From NCBI RefSeq assembly GCF_013155295.1, contig NZ_JABJXT010000007.1, positions 124,001 through 188,000 on the forward strand: a stretch of DNA of 64,000 nt. The letters are read 5' to 3'. The notes under the pieces are model-generated. The model was not told the origin of the DNA, did not search any database, and worked only from the letters and a program-made list of their open reading frames with translations. How positions within the stretch are numbered: position 1 is the stretch's first letter; every line of letters starts with the position of its first letter. This DNA is from Pseudogemmobacter hezensis. Lineage in GTDB: Bacteria > Pseudomonadota > Alphaproteobacteria > Rhodobacterales > Rhodobacteraceae. Below are positions 29,060-37,290 of this stretch, one piece after another. The translations under genes were made by a program, and so were the position numbers.

Positions 29060-29962
29060 ATGAGTTTTCGCCCCAATATGACCAGCCAGACCACTGGAAT
29101 TCAGCTGCTTGCGCCGCTGGCCTGGCAGGCTTTGCCTGGCGTGGTGGCCGATGTCTGGCAGGTTGCGGTCAGCCGTGGCGGCAAGGGCAGCTATGTCGCC
29201 CCCGACCCGCGGATCGTGGCTGTGCTGGGCCCGGATGAAAGCGGGATGCGGCTGGCCCATGGCCGCAGCCGTCGTGGCCAGCCGATTGCGCTGGCCTATA
29301 TTCCGGCGGGACTGGCGACGCGTTCCGGCTTTCGTCAGTCGGGCAGGCTGACGCATCTGGATGTGCATCTCTCGCAAGATGTGCTGCAGGGGCGCCTGGA
29401 AAAGGCGGGGCTGTCTGACGCTGATCCGGCGGTGCCCGGCGCGCTGTTGCAGCAGCCGCGCCTTTTTGCCGCCTCGCCCGAGGCTTTGCTGGTCGCGCAG
29501 CATATGGCCGAAGAGATCCGCGCCAAAAGCTGCAGCCGCCAGGCGCTGACCGCGCTGCTGGATGATCTGATCCAGCGGGTGTTTGCCCCCGGCGCGGCGC
29601 CGCTGAACCCTGGCCCCGGCGGCCTGGGGCCTGCACAGATGGCCCGGATCGAGCGGCTGATGCATGAAGAGCTGCACCGTCCGCTTTCCGTGGCCGAAAT
29701 GGCCGGGCAGCTGGGTCTGTCGGAAAGCTGGTTCGCCCATGCCTGGGCGCAAAGCCGGGGCGAGCCACCGCATCGCAGCCTGCAAAAGCTGCGCATCCAG
29801 CGCGCCAAAGCCCTGTTGCAGCAGGGGCGCGACAGCCTGGCCAGCATCGCCATTGATGCAGGCTTTGCCGATCAGGCACATTTCACCCGCTCTTTCCGCA
29901 AACTGACGGGTGAGACGCCGGGCACCTGGCGGCGCAGTCTTGCGCGTCGGGGCGCAGGCTAA
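29060..29962 (+). CDS. AraC-family transcriptional regulator of the iron-uptake locus
   Basis: The protein has 300 residues from ATG 29060 (an upstream TTG at 29018 is also open). The C-terminal 100 residues contain the double helix-turn-helix of the family. The first helix pair is in LSVAEMAGQLGLSESWFAHAW. The second is in SLASIAIDAGFADQAHFTRSFRKLTGETP, the classic AraC signature. The N-terminal sensor half (residues 1-190) is not a recognisable cupin. It stands 161 bases upstream of a TonB-dependent siderophore receptor on the same strand. PchR/YbtA-like regulators in such positions activate receptor genes when the siderophore is present, and I infer the same here. Confidence 0.85.
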   Translation: MSFRPNMTSQTTGIQLLAPLAWQALPGVVADVWQVAVSRGGKGSYVAPDPRIVAVLGPDESGMRLAHGRSRRGQPIALAYIPAGLATRSGFRQSGRLTHLDVHLSQDVLQGRLEKAGLSDADPAVPGALLQQPRLFAASPEALLVAQHMAEEIRAKSCSRQALTALLDDLIQRVFAPGAAPLNPGPGGLGPAQMARIERLMHEELHRPLSVAEMAGQLGLSESWFAHAWAQSRGEPPHRSLQKLRIQRAKALLQQGRDSLASIAIDAGFADQAHFTRSFRKLTGETPGTWRRSLARRGAG

Positions 29963-30007
29963 GCCATCAGAGGGCAGACAGCGCTGCAGGGCGCGACGTG
30001 GCTGCCC

Positions 30008-30035
30008 TGTCAAATTCCCGACAGTTTTGGTCAAT
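30008..30035 (+). promoter_or_regulatory. Candidate AraC-type operator before the siderophore receptor
   Basis: TGTCAAATTC (30008) and GGTCAATACC (30029) are imperfect direct repeats 21 bases apart, the two-turn spacing favoured by AraC-family activators. Similar TGACA-containing repeats lie before the ABC transporter operon (36312-36340). Confidence 0.35.
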
Positions 30036-30123
30036 ACCGCCCCGCCATCCCGCGTTAGACGCGAGGCAAAGCCGGCGTTTGCGAAGGCTTTTGCTGACGG
30101 TCTTATTTCGGGGAAGAGTTCAC

Positions 30124-32283
30124 ATGAAAGCACAACATACCATCGCGCGGCTGCTGGCGGGCAGCACGGCGCTCAGCTGTCTTTTCGCCGCCCCCCTGCT
30201 GGCCCAGAATCTGGTTCAGGATCTGGCGCAGGACGATACCGTCGCGCTGGGCACGATCACGCTTGAGGTTGCAGGCGCGGGCGCGGTTGGTGATGTGGGC
30301 AATCCCTTCACGCTGTCGGGGATGAAAACCGCGACCGAGATCACCGATGTGCCGCAATCAGTCACCGTGGTCGGGCGTGAGACCTTTGGCAAACAGCAGG
30401 TGCGCAAGGTCGATCAGGCGCTGCTTGATGTGGCGGGCGTGCAGTCGCAGCTTTACGGCTATGACAGTGACACCAACTGGTTCTATATCCGCGGTTTCGC
30501 CTCTTCCGATACCGGCGCCTTCATGGATGGGCTGTCGCTGTTCTCTTACGGCTTTGGCACCTTCTATATCGACCCCTTCCTGCTGGAGCGGATCGAGGTT
30601 CTCAAAGGCCCGGCCTCGATGCTTTACGGCGCCTCCAGCCCGGGCGGCTTGGTCAATTACGTCTCGCGCCTGCCTGACGGATCCGAGGGCACGACGCTTT
30701 CCTTCAGCGCCAACAGCGAAAGCCAGGCCCGCGCCTCGGTCGAGGGCTCGGGCACCAATGGCGATGACCTCGCCTGGCGCTATGGGATCCAGGCCACCCG
30801 CCAGGACGGCTATGGCATGTTCGATGCGGGCTTTGAGGGCGTGGCCTATGGCGCGGTCACCAAAAGCTTTGATGATGGCAGCAAGCTGACCTTCCACCTG
30901 TCCTATACCGATATGGACGAGGATCACGTCGGCGGCTCTTTCCTGCCCTATTACGGCACCGCAGCCCCGGGCCCCTTTGGCTATTTCGACGAATACTACA
31001 ACGGCGGTAACCCCGATGCCGACACCTATAAGCGCAAGCAGCTGATCGCCACCGGCATCTATCGCCGCGATATCGGCGAATGGCAGATGGTTGACACTTT
31101 CCGCGTTGGCTATACCGATCTTAAAGAGCTGTATCTCTATCCGAACGGCTTTACCTCGGGGCAGATCCCGACGCCCTCGGCGGATGTGAACCGCTTTGTC
31201 TTTGCCCATGACAGCTATGCGACGATCCTGCAAAACGATCTGCGCTTTACCCGTGATTTCGACACGGGCAGCGTCCGCCATAAGGTGCTGTTCGGGCTGG
31301 ATGCGCGGCAATACCGGCTGGATCAGCAGCAGGCCTTTGCCGTTGGCACCCCGCTGGATCCGGTGAACCCCGTTTACTCGGTCGCGCAGCCGACGGCGCT
31401 GTTCACCTATATCGACAATGTCAGCACGCAGCGGCAGCTGGGGCTTTACGCCCAGGATCAGATCGAATGGGGCGACGGCTGGATCGCCACGCTGAATGGC
31501 CGCTTCGATGTGGTCTGGTCAGAGATGGACAACAATCTGGGTGCCGATCTCAAGCGCCGCGATGATGCCTTTACCTGGCGTGTGGCGCTGGCAAAGCGCA
31601 TCGGCGATGTGACGCCCTATGTGACCGTTGGCACCTATTTCAACCCGCAATCGCTGTCGGAATACTCGCTGCGGGCCGAGCCAGAGACCGGGCATCAGGC
31701 CGAGGTCGGGGTGAAATGGGCGCTGAGTGAGAACTCGCTGATCACGGTTTCGGCCTTTGACATCACCCGCAAGGATGTGTCGCAAAACTATGTGAATGGC
31801 GGCAATTTCGACTCGAATACCCTTGGAAAGGTGCGCTCGAAAGGGATCGAGGTCGAGGCGAATGTGGCCCTGAATGAAGAGCTGCGTCTGCGTATGGCGG
31901 CGACGCGGATGGATGTGACGATCGAGAAATTTACCGGCAACAGCGCCTTTGACGGCAAGACCCCGCAGTCGGTGGCCGAGCGGTTTGGCAATCTGCAACT
32001 GGCCTGGAGCCCGGCCGCTGTCGAGGGCCTCGAGCTGCGCGCGGGCACCCGTTATCTGGGTTCCAGCTGGGCCGATAACGCCAATACATTGAAGGTGGGC
32101 GATGCCTGGCTTTATGACATAGGTGCCAGCTGGAACTTTGCCGAGACCTGGACCGCCGATCTGAACGTCACCAACCTGACGAATGAGCGTTACACCGCCA
32201 GCTGCCAGACCTCATTCGGTGTCTCGGCCTGCTGGCAGGGTGAGGGGCGCGTGGTGACCCTGGGGGTCTCGACCCGGTTCTGA
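30124..32283 (+). CDS. TonB-dependent siderophore receptor
   Basis: The 719-residue protein has a signal peptide (MKAQHTIARLLAGSTALSCL, cleavage near residue 27) and a TonB-box-like VALGTITLEV. The plug domain starts KTATEITDVPQSVTVVGRE and includes WFYIRGFASSDTGAFMDG. The 22-strand barrel ends in phenylalanine (TLGVSTRF), preceded by the ferrichrome/FhuA-type ACWQGEGR loop. It imports ferric siderophore across the outer membrane using TonB energy. The start at ATG 30124 keeps the signal peptide; the long upstream open frame is not needed. Confidence 0.93.
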   Translation: MKAQHTIARLLAGSTALSCLFAAPLLAQNLVQDLAQDDTVALGTITLEVAGAGAVGDVGNPFTLSGMKTATEITDVPQSVTVVGRETFGKQQVRKVDQALLDVAGVQSQLYGYDSDTNWFYIRGFASSDTGAFMDGLSLFSYGFGTFYIDPFLLERIEVLKGPASMLYGASSPGGLVNYVSRLPDGSEGTTLSFSANSESQARASVEGSGTNGDDLAWRYGIQATRQDGYGMFDAGFEGVAYGAVTKSFDDGSKLTFHLSYTDMDEDHVGGSFLPYYGTAAPGPFGYFDEYYNGGNPDADTYKRKQLIATGIYRRDIGEWQMVDTFRVGYTDLKELYLYPNGFTSGQIPTPSADVNRFVFAHDSYATILQNDLRFTRDFDTGSVRHKVLFGLDARQYRLDQQQAFAVGTPLDPVNPVYSVAQPTALFTYIDNVSTQRQLGLYAQDQIEWGDGWIATLNGRFDVVWSEMDNNLGADLKRRDDAFTWRVALAKRIGDVTPYVTVGTYFNPQSLSEYSLRAEPETGHQAEVGVKWALSENSLITVSAFDITRKDVSQNYVNGGNFDSNTLGKVRSKGIEVEANVALNEELRLRMAATRMDVTIEKFTGNSAFDGKTPQSVAERFGNLQLAWSPAAVEGLELRAGTRYLGSSWADNANTLKVGDAWLYDIGASWNFAETWTADLNVTNLTNERYTASCQTSFGVSACWQGEGRVVTLGVSTRF

Positions 32284-32320
32284 GCCAGACTTTTCTGGGC
32301 CAGAGCTGAACAGGAAAAGA

Positions 32321-32354
32321 AACGGGCGGCTGAGAGATCAGCCGCCCGTTTTGC
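32321..32354. terminator. Bidirectional terminator between receptor and binding-protein genes
   Basis: A perfect 13-bp AACGGGCGGCTGA/TCAGCCGCCCGTT stem closes a GAGA loop. It has A-rich bases on one side and TTTT on the other, and sits between two convergent genes. Confidence 0.85.
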
Positions 32355-32387
32355 CTGTGTGCTCGTTTTGTCCTTTCGGGCCGCGTC

Positions 32388-33359
32388 TTACTCAACCAGC
32401 ACCGGGCCTTTGCCTGCCATGGCCTCGTTCAGCGCGGGTTCCAGCCGTTCCAGCGCCCAGGGCAGGCTGAGCAGCGAGGCATGCGACATCGCCCCGGTCA
32501 GCAGTTTTCCCGAAAGCACCTCACGCCCCTCTTTGGCGGTGATCAGAAAGGGGCGGGTGACGACGCGGTCGGGCGCGCTCATATCGCCGTCGGCCATGGT
32601 CCAGACCAGCACATCCGCCTCAAGCAGGCCGATGGCCTCTTCGGACAGCGGCACAGAAAAGCCGTCGCCCTTCACCCGCGCGGCCAGACGCGGTGGCAGG
32701 TGGAAGCCAAGACTCGCGAGGAGCTGCACCCGCACATCCTGGCCTGAATAGGCCCCAAGCCCGCCGCCCAGAAACCAGGCGACGCTGGCGGTTTTTCCCT
32801 GCCAGTCGGGATGGGCCGCCGCAATCGCGGCCATCTGCGCATGAATGGCCGCAACCTTCTTGCTGGCCAGCGTCTCGCGCCCGATGGCGCGACCCGCGAT
32901 CATGGCGCGCTCGTCCCAGGGCAGCGAGAAATCCCCGACCCCGGCCGGCACCGCGACGACCGGGGCGATACGGCTGAGGCGCTCATAGTCCGCCGCGCCG
33001 ATCCCGGACCACAGCGCGATGATCACATCGGGCTTTTGCGCGGCGATCTGTTCATAGTTCAGCTCGCCGCGCAGCAGGGGCGGCGTGGTGGTCAGCAAAG
33101 GCGCGGCCCAGGGCCAGAGCCCATCCGGGAAATCGCCATACCAGTCGCGGATGGTGACGGGCTGCACCCCAAGCGCCAGCAGATCATCCGCCCCGGTAAA
33201 ATCGACCGAGGCCACCCGGGCAGGCGGCGCCAGGATCACCGTCTCGCCGAATTTATGCGGGATCGTCAGCGGGAAGTCCTGGGCCTGGGCGGCGGCTGGG
33301 GCCCGCAGCGCCAGCAAGGCCGTGGCAAAGAGTGCGGCAAAGAGTGCGAAAGGCTTCAT
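32388..33359 (-). CDS. Iron-siderophore ABC transporter substrate-binding protein
   Basis: The 323-residue protein (ATG 33359, GGAG upstream) has a signal peptide (FALFAALFATALLALRAPAA). It has the FecB/FepB-type fold: VASVDFTGADDLLALGVQPV, then LNYEQIAAQKPDVIIALWSG and YERLSRIAPVVAVP. It captures ferric siderophore in the periplasm and delivers it to the FecCD permeases encoded upstream in the same minus-strand operon (ATPase, permease, permease, binding protein). It is the last gene of the operon, ending at the bidirectional terminator. Confidence 0.92.
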   Translation of the reverse strand: MKPFALFAALFATALLALRAPAAAQAQDFPLTIPHKFGETVILAPPARVASVDFTGADDLLALGVQPVTIRDWYGDFPDGLWPWAAPLLTTTPPLLRGELNYEQIAAQKPDVIIALWSGIGAADYERLSRIAPVVAVPAGVGDFSLPWDERAMIAGRAIGRETLASKKVAAIHAQMAAIAAAHPDWQGKTASVAWFLGGGLGAYSGQDVRVQLLASLGFHLPPRLAARVKGDGFSVPLSEEAIGLLEADVLVWTMADGDMSAPDRVVTRPFLITAKEGREVLSGKLLTGAMSHASLLSLPWALERLEPALNEAMAGKGPVLVE

Positions 33360-33394
33360 CGGTGGCTCCGGTTTGGGGCGGGCGAGCGGTGGTG

Positions 33395-34441
33395 TCAGGC
33401 GGGTTTGCGGCCAAAACGGCGGATCATCAGAGCCGCCATCAGCGGCGCACCAACCAGGGCCGTGACCAGCCCCGCCGGGATCTGGACTGGCGCGAAAAGC
33501 CAGCGCCCGGCCAGATCGGCCAGCCCGGTCAGCCCCGCGCCCACCGCCCAGGACAGCGCCAGATGCAGCCCCGGCCCAACCCGCGCCAGCCGCGCCGCCA
33601 GATGCGGGGCGATCAACCCGACAAAGGCAATCGGCCCGATGATCGAGACCGCCGCTGCCGCCATCGCCGCCGCCGCCGCCATCAGCCACGCGCGGGCCCG
33701 GCCCGCCCGATGGCCCAGCACGGTTGCCAGCTCATCGCCCAGCCGCAAGACGGCCAGCGGGCGGCTGCACAGCGCGGCGATCAGCAGGGCAGGCGGCGTC
33801 AGCCAGGCCAGTAGCCGCACCTCGGGCCAGCCGACCAGCCGCACCGAGCCTGAGATCCAGGCCAGCGCCGCATGCGCCTCATTCACGCCGCCATAGGTCA
33901 AAAGCGCGGTGGTCAGTGCCGAAAGGAAAGCGGCGATCCCGATCCCTGTCAGCAAAAGCCGCACCGGGCCGCTGCCCTCGCGCTGGTGCGATAGCAAAAG
34001 GATCAGGCCCGCGACCAGGATCCCGCCCAGAAAGGCCGCAGGCGGCCGCCATTCGCCCGCAACACCCGGGGCCAATACGCTGAGGCCAATCACCGTCAGC
34101 GCCGCGCCCTGGCTGATCCCCAGCAGCGCCGGATCCGCCAGCGGGTTGCGCGTCGCCCCCTGGATCAATGCGCCTGCAAGACCCAGCATCCCCCCCGCCA
34201 GAATGGCCACCAGGCTGCGCGGCAGGCGAAACTCGGCAACGATCAGGATTGCGCCCGCGTCGCCTTTTCCCATCAGCGCCTTCAGGGCCTGGCCTGGCCC
34301 CGGGGCCTCGCTGCCCAGCATTGCTGACAGCAGGACCAGCGCGCAAAGCCCGACCATCAGCGCCAGTAAGGCCAGCAGCCCGGCCCGTGACGGCTCTTGC
34401 GTCAGCCGCCCGCCAAAGGCAGAGATGCGCCAGACCCTCAT
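33395..34441 (-). CDS. FecCD-type iron-siderophore permease (second subunit)
   Basis: The 348-residue integral membrane protein has about nine to ten hydrophobic helices. The family motifs RLPRSLVAILAGGMLGLAGA and RNPLADPALLGISQGAAL are present, and GPIAFVGLIAPHLAARL is the cytoplasmic coupling loop that contacts the ATPase. It forms the inner-membrane channel with the neighbouring permease. Its start overlaps the preceding permease stop by four bases, so translation is coupled. Confidence 0.92.
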   Translation of the reverse strand: MRVWRISAFGGRLTQEPSRAGLLALLALMVGLCALVLLSAMLGSEAPGPGQALKALMGKGDAGAILIVAEFRLPRSLVAILAGGMLGLAGALIQGATRNPLADPALLGISQGAALTVIGLSVLAPGVAGEWRPPAAFLGGILVAGLILLLSHQREGSGPVRLLLTGIGIAAFLSALTTALLTYGGVNEAHAALAWISGSVRLVGWPEVRLLAWLTPPALLIAALCSRPLAVLRLGDELATVLGHRAGRARAWLMAAAAAMAAAAVSIIGPIAFVGLIAPHLAARLARVGPGLHLALSWAVGAGLTGLADLAGRWLFAPVQIPAGLVTALVGAPLMAALMIRRFGRKPA

Positions 34442-35424
34442 GCCCGCATCCTGACCAGCAAGACCAGAACCGGCGCGCCGACCAGCGCGGTCAGGATCCC
34501 GGCAGAGATCTCTACCGGCGCGATCACCGTTCGCGCCAGCGTATCGGCCAGCACCAGATAGCCCGCCCCTGCCAGCGCCGACAGAGCAAGCAGCCGCCCC
34601 TGGCCCATCGGCCCGATCAGCCGAACCGCATGCGGCACCGTCAGCCCGACAAAGCCCAAAGGCCCCGCCAGCGCGACCGCCGCCGCTGTCATCACCACCA
34701 CGGCGATAAGCGCCAAGGCGCGGATGCGGCGCGGGTTCAGGCCAAGGCCGGTCGCGGCCTCATCGCCCATGGTCAGGATCGTCAGCTTCGGCCCGGTGAA
34801 AAGCGCAAGGCCCAGGCCCGCCAGCGCCCAGGGGGCGACCATTGCCACCACGCCCAGCCGCAGCCCGGCGAAAGAGCCTGACAGCCAGACGCGCATATCC
34901 TCAAAGGCGCGGGCTTCCATAAGCGAGATCATCGTGGTCAGCGCCACCAGAAAGGCGGTGACCGCCGCGCCTGCCAGCGCAGGCGTCAGCACGCCGCCGC
35001 CATCGCCCGCCGCCCGCACCAGCGCGAATACCAGCATCGCGCCAAAGGCGCTGCCTGCCGCCGCCAGCGGTGCAACCAGCCCGGGCGAGGACAGGCCCGG
35101 GATCAGCCGCGCCAGCAAAACCGTCAGTGCCGCGCCCGCCAGCAGACCGAAGAGGCCGGGTTCGGCCAGCGGATTGCGCGTCACCGCCTGCATCAGCACG
35201 CCCGCCGCCGCCAGGCCTGCGCCCGCCAGCGCTGCGCCCAGGGCGCGGGGCAGGCGCAGCTCGCGGATGATTGCGGCCTCGAATGTATCGGGGGCCTCGC
35301 CGTGCAGCACCGACCAGACCAGCGACAGGGGCTGAGGCTCGGCCCCGGCGCAAAGATGCAAAAGCATCGCGGCGAGCAAAAGCGCCACCAGCAACAGCGG
35401 CAAAGAAAGCGACCGCTGGTTCAT
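34438..35424 (-). CDS. FecCD-type iron-siderophore permease (first subunit)
   Basis: The 328-residue protein is similar in plan to its partner: RLPRALGAALAGAGLAAAG, RNPLAEPGLFGLLAGAAL and the coupling loop GPLGFVGLTVPHAVRL. Two non-identical FecCD subunits are usual for ferric-siderophore importers. Start and stop both overlap neighbouring genes by four bases (ATGA), making an ATPase-permease-permease translational chain. Confidence 0.92.
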   Translation of the reverse strand: MNQRSLSLPLLLVALLLAAMLLHLCAGAEPQPLSLVWSVLHGEAPDTFEAAIIRELRLPRALGAALAGAGLAAAGVLMQAVTRNPLAEPGLFGLLAGAALTVLLARLIPGLSSPGLVAPLAAAGSAFGAMLVFALVRAAGDGGGVLTPALAGAAVTAFLVALTTMISLMEARAFEDMRVWLSGSFAGLRLGVVAMVAPWALAGLGLALFTGPKLTILTMGDEAATGLGLNPRRIRALALIAVVVMTAAAVALAGPLGFVGLTVPHAVRLIGPMGQGRLLALSALAGAGYLVLADTLARTVIAPVEISAGILTALVGAPVLVLLVRMRA

Positions 35425-36290
35425 GGAGTGGCAATTCCGGGCGTGGCCGTTTTGGGGATGTCGGCCTCATCGCGGGGCAGGCAGACGGGGCGGCCGGTCA
35501 GCGGGTCGGGGATGATCTGCGCCGTCAGCCCGAAAATATCCGCCAGATTGTCTGCGGTCATCACTTCGCCCGGTGGGCCATCGGCGCGGATCCGGCCATC
35601 GCGCATCATCACGATCCGGTCGGCGAATGCGGCGGCAAGGTTCAGCTCATGCAGCACCACCAGCACCGTTGCCCCCGCCCTGGCCCGCCGCGCAAGGATC
35701 GCCATGATCTCCATCTGCACCGAGAGGTCCAGGTAGGTCGTCGGCTCATCGAGCATCAGGATGCCGGTCTCCTGGGCCAGCACCATGGCGATGAAGGCCC
35801 GCTGGCGCTGACCGCCTGACAGCGCCTCGGCGGGGCGGTTTGCCAGGGCGGTTGTATTCGTCTCGGCCATGGCGCGGTCGATGGCGCGGTCATCGTGCTG
35901 CGACCAGGCCCGCATCAGGCTGCGATGGGGGTGACGGCCAAGCGCCACCAGATCGCGCACCCGCAGCCCCTCGGGCGTGACGGGGCTTTGCGGCAAAAGC
36001 GCCATCTGCCGCGCCGCCTCGCGCCCGCCTAAGCCGGCAAGCGGCCGGTCGCCAATCAGGATCTGCCCCGAGGCGGGCGGCAAAAGCCGGGCGATGGTTT
36101 TCAGAAGCGTCGATTTTCCGCAGCCATTCGGGCCGATCAGCACCGTCATCTGCCCGGGCCAGATCTGCAGCGAGACATCATGAACGACCGTCTTTTCCGC
36201 GCGGGCGACCGAGACGCCCCGCAAAGAGATCAGCCGCGCCTGAGCCGTTTTCGCCTGATCAGAACCGTCGCCGGGAGGGCTTTGCTGCAC
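35421..36290 (-). CDS. Iron-siderophore ABC transporter ATPase
   Basis: The start is taken as GTG 36290 because AGGA lies nine bases upstream; this gives 289 residues, and an upstream TTG would add 23 residues without a ribosome site. The Walker A GPNGCGKST is at residues 53-61. The signature LSGGQRQRA, the Walker B ILMLDEPT and the H-loop ELNLAAAF region are complete. It hydrolyses ATP to drive ferric-siderophore import. It is the first gene of the operon, with TGACA direct repeats in its promoter. Confidence 0.92.
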   Translation of the reverse strand: MQQSPPGDGSDQAKTAQARLISLRGVSVARAEKTVVHDVSLQIWPGQMTVLIGPNGCGKSTLLKTIARLLPPASGQILIGDRPLAGLGGREAARQMALLPQSPVTPEGLRVRDLVALGRHPHRSLMRAWSQHDDRAIDRAMAETNTTALANRPAEALSGGQRQRAFIAMVLAQETGILMLDEPTTYLDLSVQMEIMAILARRARAGATVLVVLHELNLAAAFADRIVMMRDGRIRADGPPGEVMTADNLADIFGLTAQIIPDPLTGRPVCLPRDEADIPKTATPGIATP

Positions 36291-36311
36291 GAAAATATTT
36301 CCTGGTAAGTT

Positions 36312-36340
36312 TGTCAGGTTTTCACGGCAATATCTGTCAG
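36312..36340 (-). promoter_or_regulatory. TGTCAG direct repeats before the siderophore ABC operon
   Basis: TGTCAGGTTTT (36312) and TGTCAGATTTT (36335) are direct repeats 23 bases apart, 20 to 50 bases upstream of the ATPase start. The minus-strand CCTGACAAACTT resembles CCTGTCAAATTC at the receptor promoter (9 of 12). They are candidate sites for the AraC regulator or an iron regulator. Confidence 0.35.
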
Positions 36341-36432
36341 ATTTTGCCGCTTCGGGCAAGGAAAACCGCCCCCCGTGCGCCGTTCATGGCAGGGGTTGCG
36401 GCGTGGAAATCGCTGCATCCCGGGGTTGCGGA

Positions 36433-37182
36433 TCAGGGGCAGGCGTTCGCTGGCTCAGCACCTGTGCTGCGACCATAGGCGGCCAGAAAAAGCTGCACCG
36501 CGCTGGCGGCCTGGGCCTCGGATTCAGCCGCATCGGGTGGCACGCGGCGCACGCCGAACAGGCGCTGCCGCCAGATCCCCGCCAAAGACAGTTCGGTGAA
36601 TTGCTGGGCGGCCAGTTCGGGATCGGGGATCTGCATCAGCCCGGCCGCACTGGCCTCGGCCAGCCAGCGGCTGAGGCGGTTCAGAACCTGCCGCGCCCCC
36701 GCCTCATGAAAGCGCCGGGCCAGATCGGGCATGCGCTCGGCCACCGAGACGACGATTCGCTGGGCGCGCAGCATCTCATCCGAGGTCAGCACCCGGCTCA
36801 GCGCCAGCGCATAGGCCTTCAGCTGCAGATCAATCCCGCCGGGCACCGCCAGCGCCTCGCCGAGCGCCAGCGCCAGTTGCTCGCGGCGTTGCTCGACCAG
36901 AGCCACGAACAGATCCTCTTTGTTCTGAAAATAGACGTAAAGCGTGCCCTTCGAGACCCCGGCGGCGCGGCTGATCCGGGCCATCGTCGCGGCGTCAAAA
37001 CCATGGGTGCAGAACTCCTGCCAGGCCCCTTCCAGGATCTGGTGGCGCTTTTGCGGGTCTGCGCCGGCGGCGTGGCGACGCGTTGCGGCCGGGGATGCTG
37101 CGGGGGGCGCTGCAGGGCGCGCTGCGGGGGGCACCGCGGATGGCGGTGTTTCGGGGGAAGGGGTGCAGGACATGAGCTGCAT
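36433..37182 (-). CDS. TetR-family repressor of the divergent EmrAB-type pump
   Basis: The 249-residue protein (ATG 37182; ATG 37173 is also possible) has a 40-residue Ala/Pro-rich N-terminal extension, unusual for the family. The helix-turn-helix follows at about 66-85 (ARISRAAGVSKGTLYVYF), then the ligand domain. No Shine-Dalgarno is visible, so the mRNA may be leaderless or nearly so. It is transcribed divergently from the emrA/emrB-like genes. Two identical-arm palindromes in the shared region are almost certainly its binding sites. The inducer is unknown. Confidence 0.88.
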   Translation of the reverse strand: MQLMSCTPSPETPPSAVPPAARPAAPPAASPAATRRHAAGADPQKRHQILEGAWQEFCTHGFDAATMARISRAAGVSKGTLYVYFQNKEDLFVALVEQRREQLALALGEALAVPGGIDLQLKAYALALSRVLTSDEMLRAQRIVVSVAERMPDLARRFHEAGARQVLNRLSRWLAEASAAGLMQIPDPELAAQQFTELSLAGIWRQRLFGVRRVPPDAAESEAQAASAVQLFLAAYGRSTGAEPANACP

Positions 37183-37185
37183 ATA

Positions 37186-37205
37186 ATCGAACCATCCGGT
37201 TCGAT
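37186..37205. promoter_or_regulatory. TetR operator 1
   Basis: The 20-bp palindrome ATCGAACCATCCGGTTCGAT has perfect 8-bp arms around four bases. It abuts the TetR start, so binding would block tetR transcription or initiation. Confidence 0.85.
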
Positions 37206-37245
37206 GGAATATTGAAATATGTGGCATGGGGGATTATTGCAGAGG

Positions 37246-37265
37246 ATCGAACCAGTCGGTTCGAT
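37246..37265. promoter_or_regulatory. TetR operator 2
   Basis: The 20-bp palindrome ATCGAACCAGTCGGTTCGAT has the same arms as operator 1, exactly 60 bases away. A possible emrA promoter (TTGAAA at 37212, TATTGC at 37235, 17-base spacer) lies between the two, and this operator covers the region just downstream. Confidence 0.85.
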
Positions 37266-37290
37266 TTGAATCAGCTGCGTGAGTCGTACC

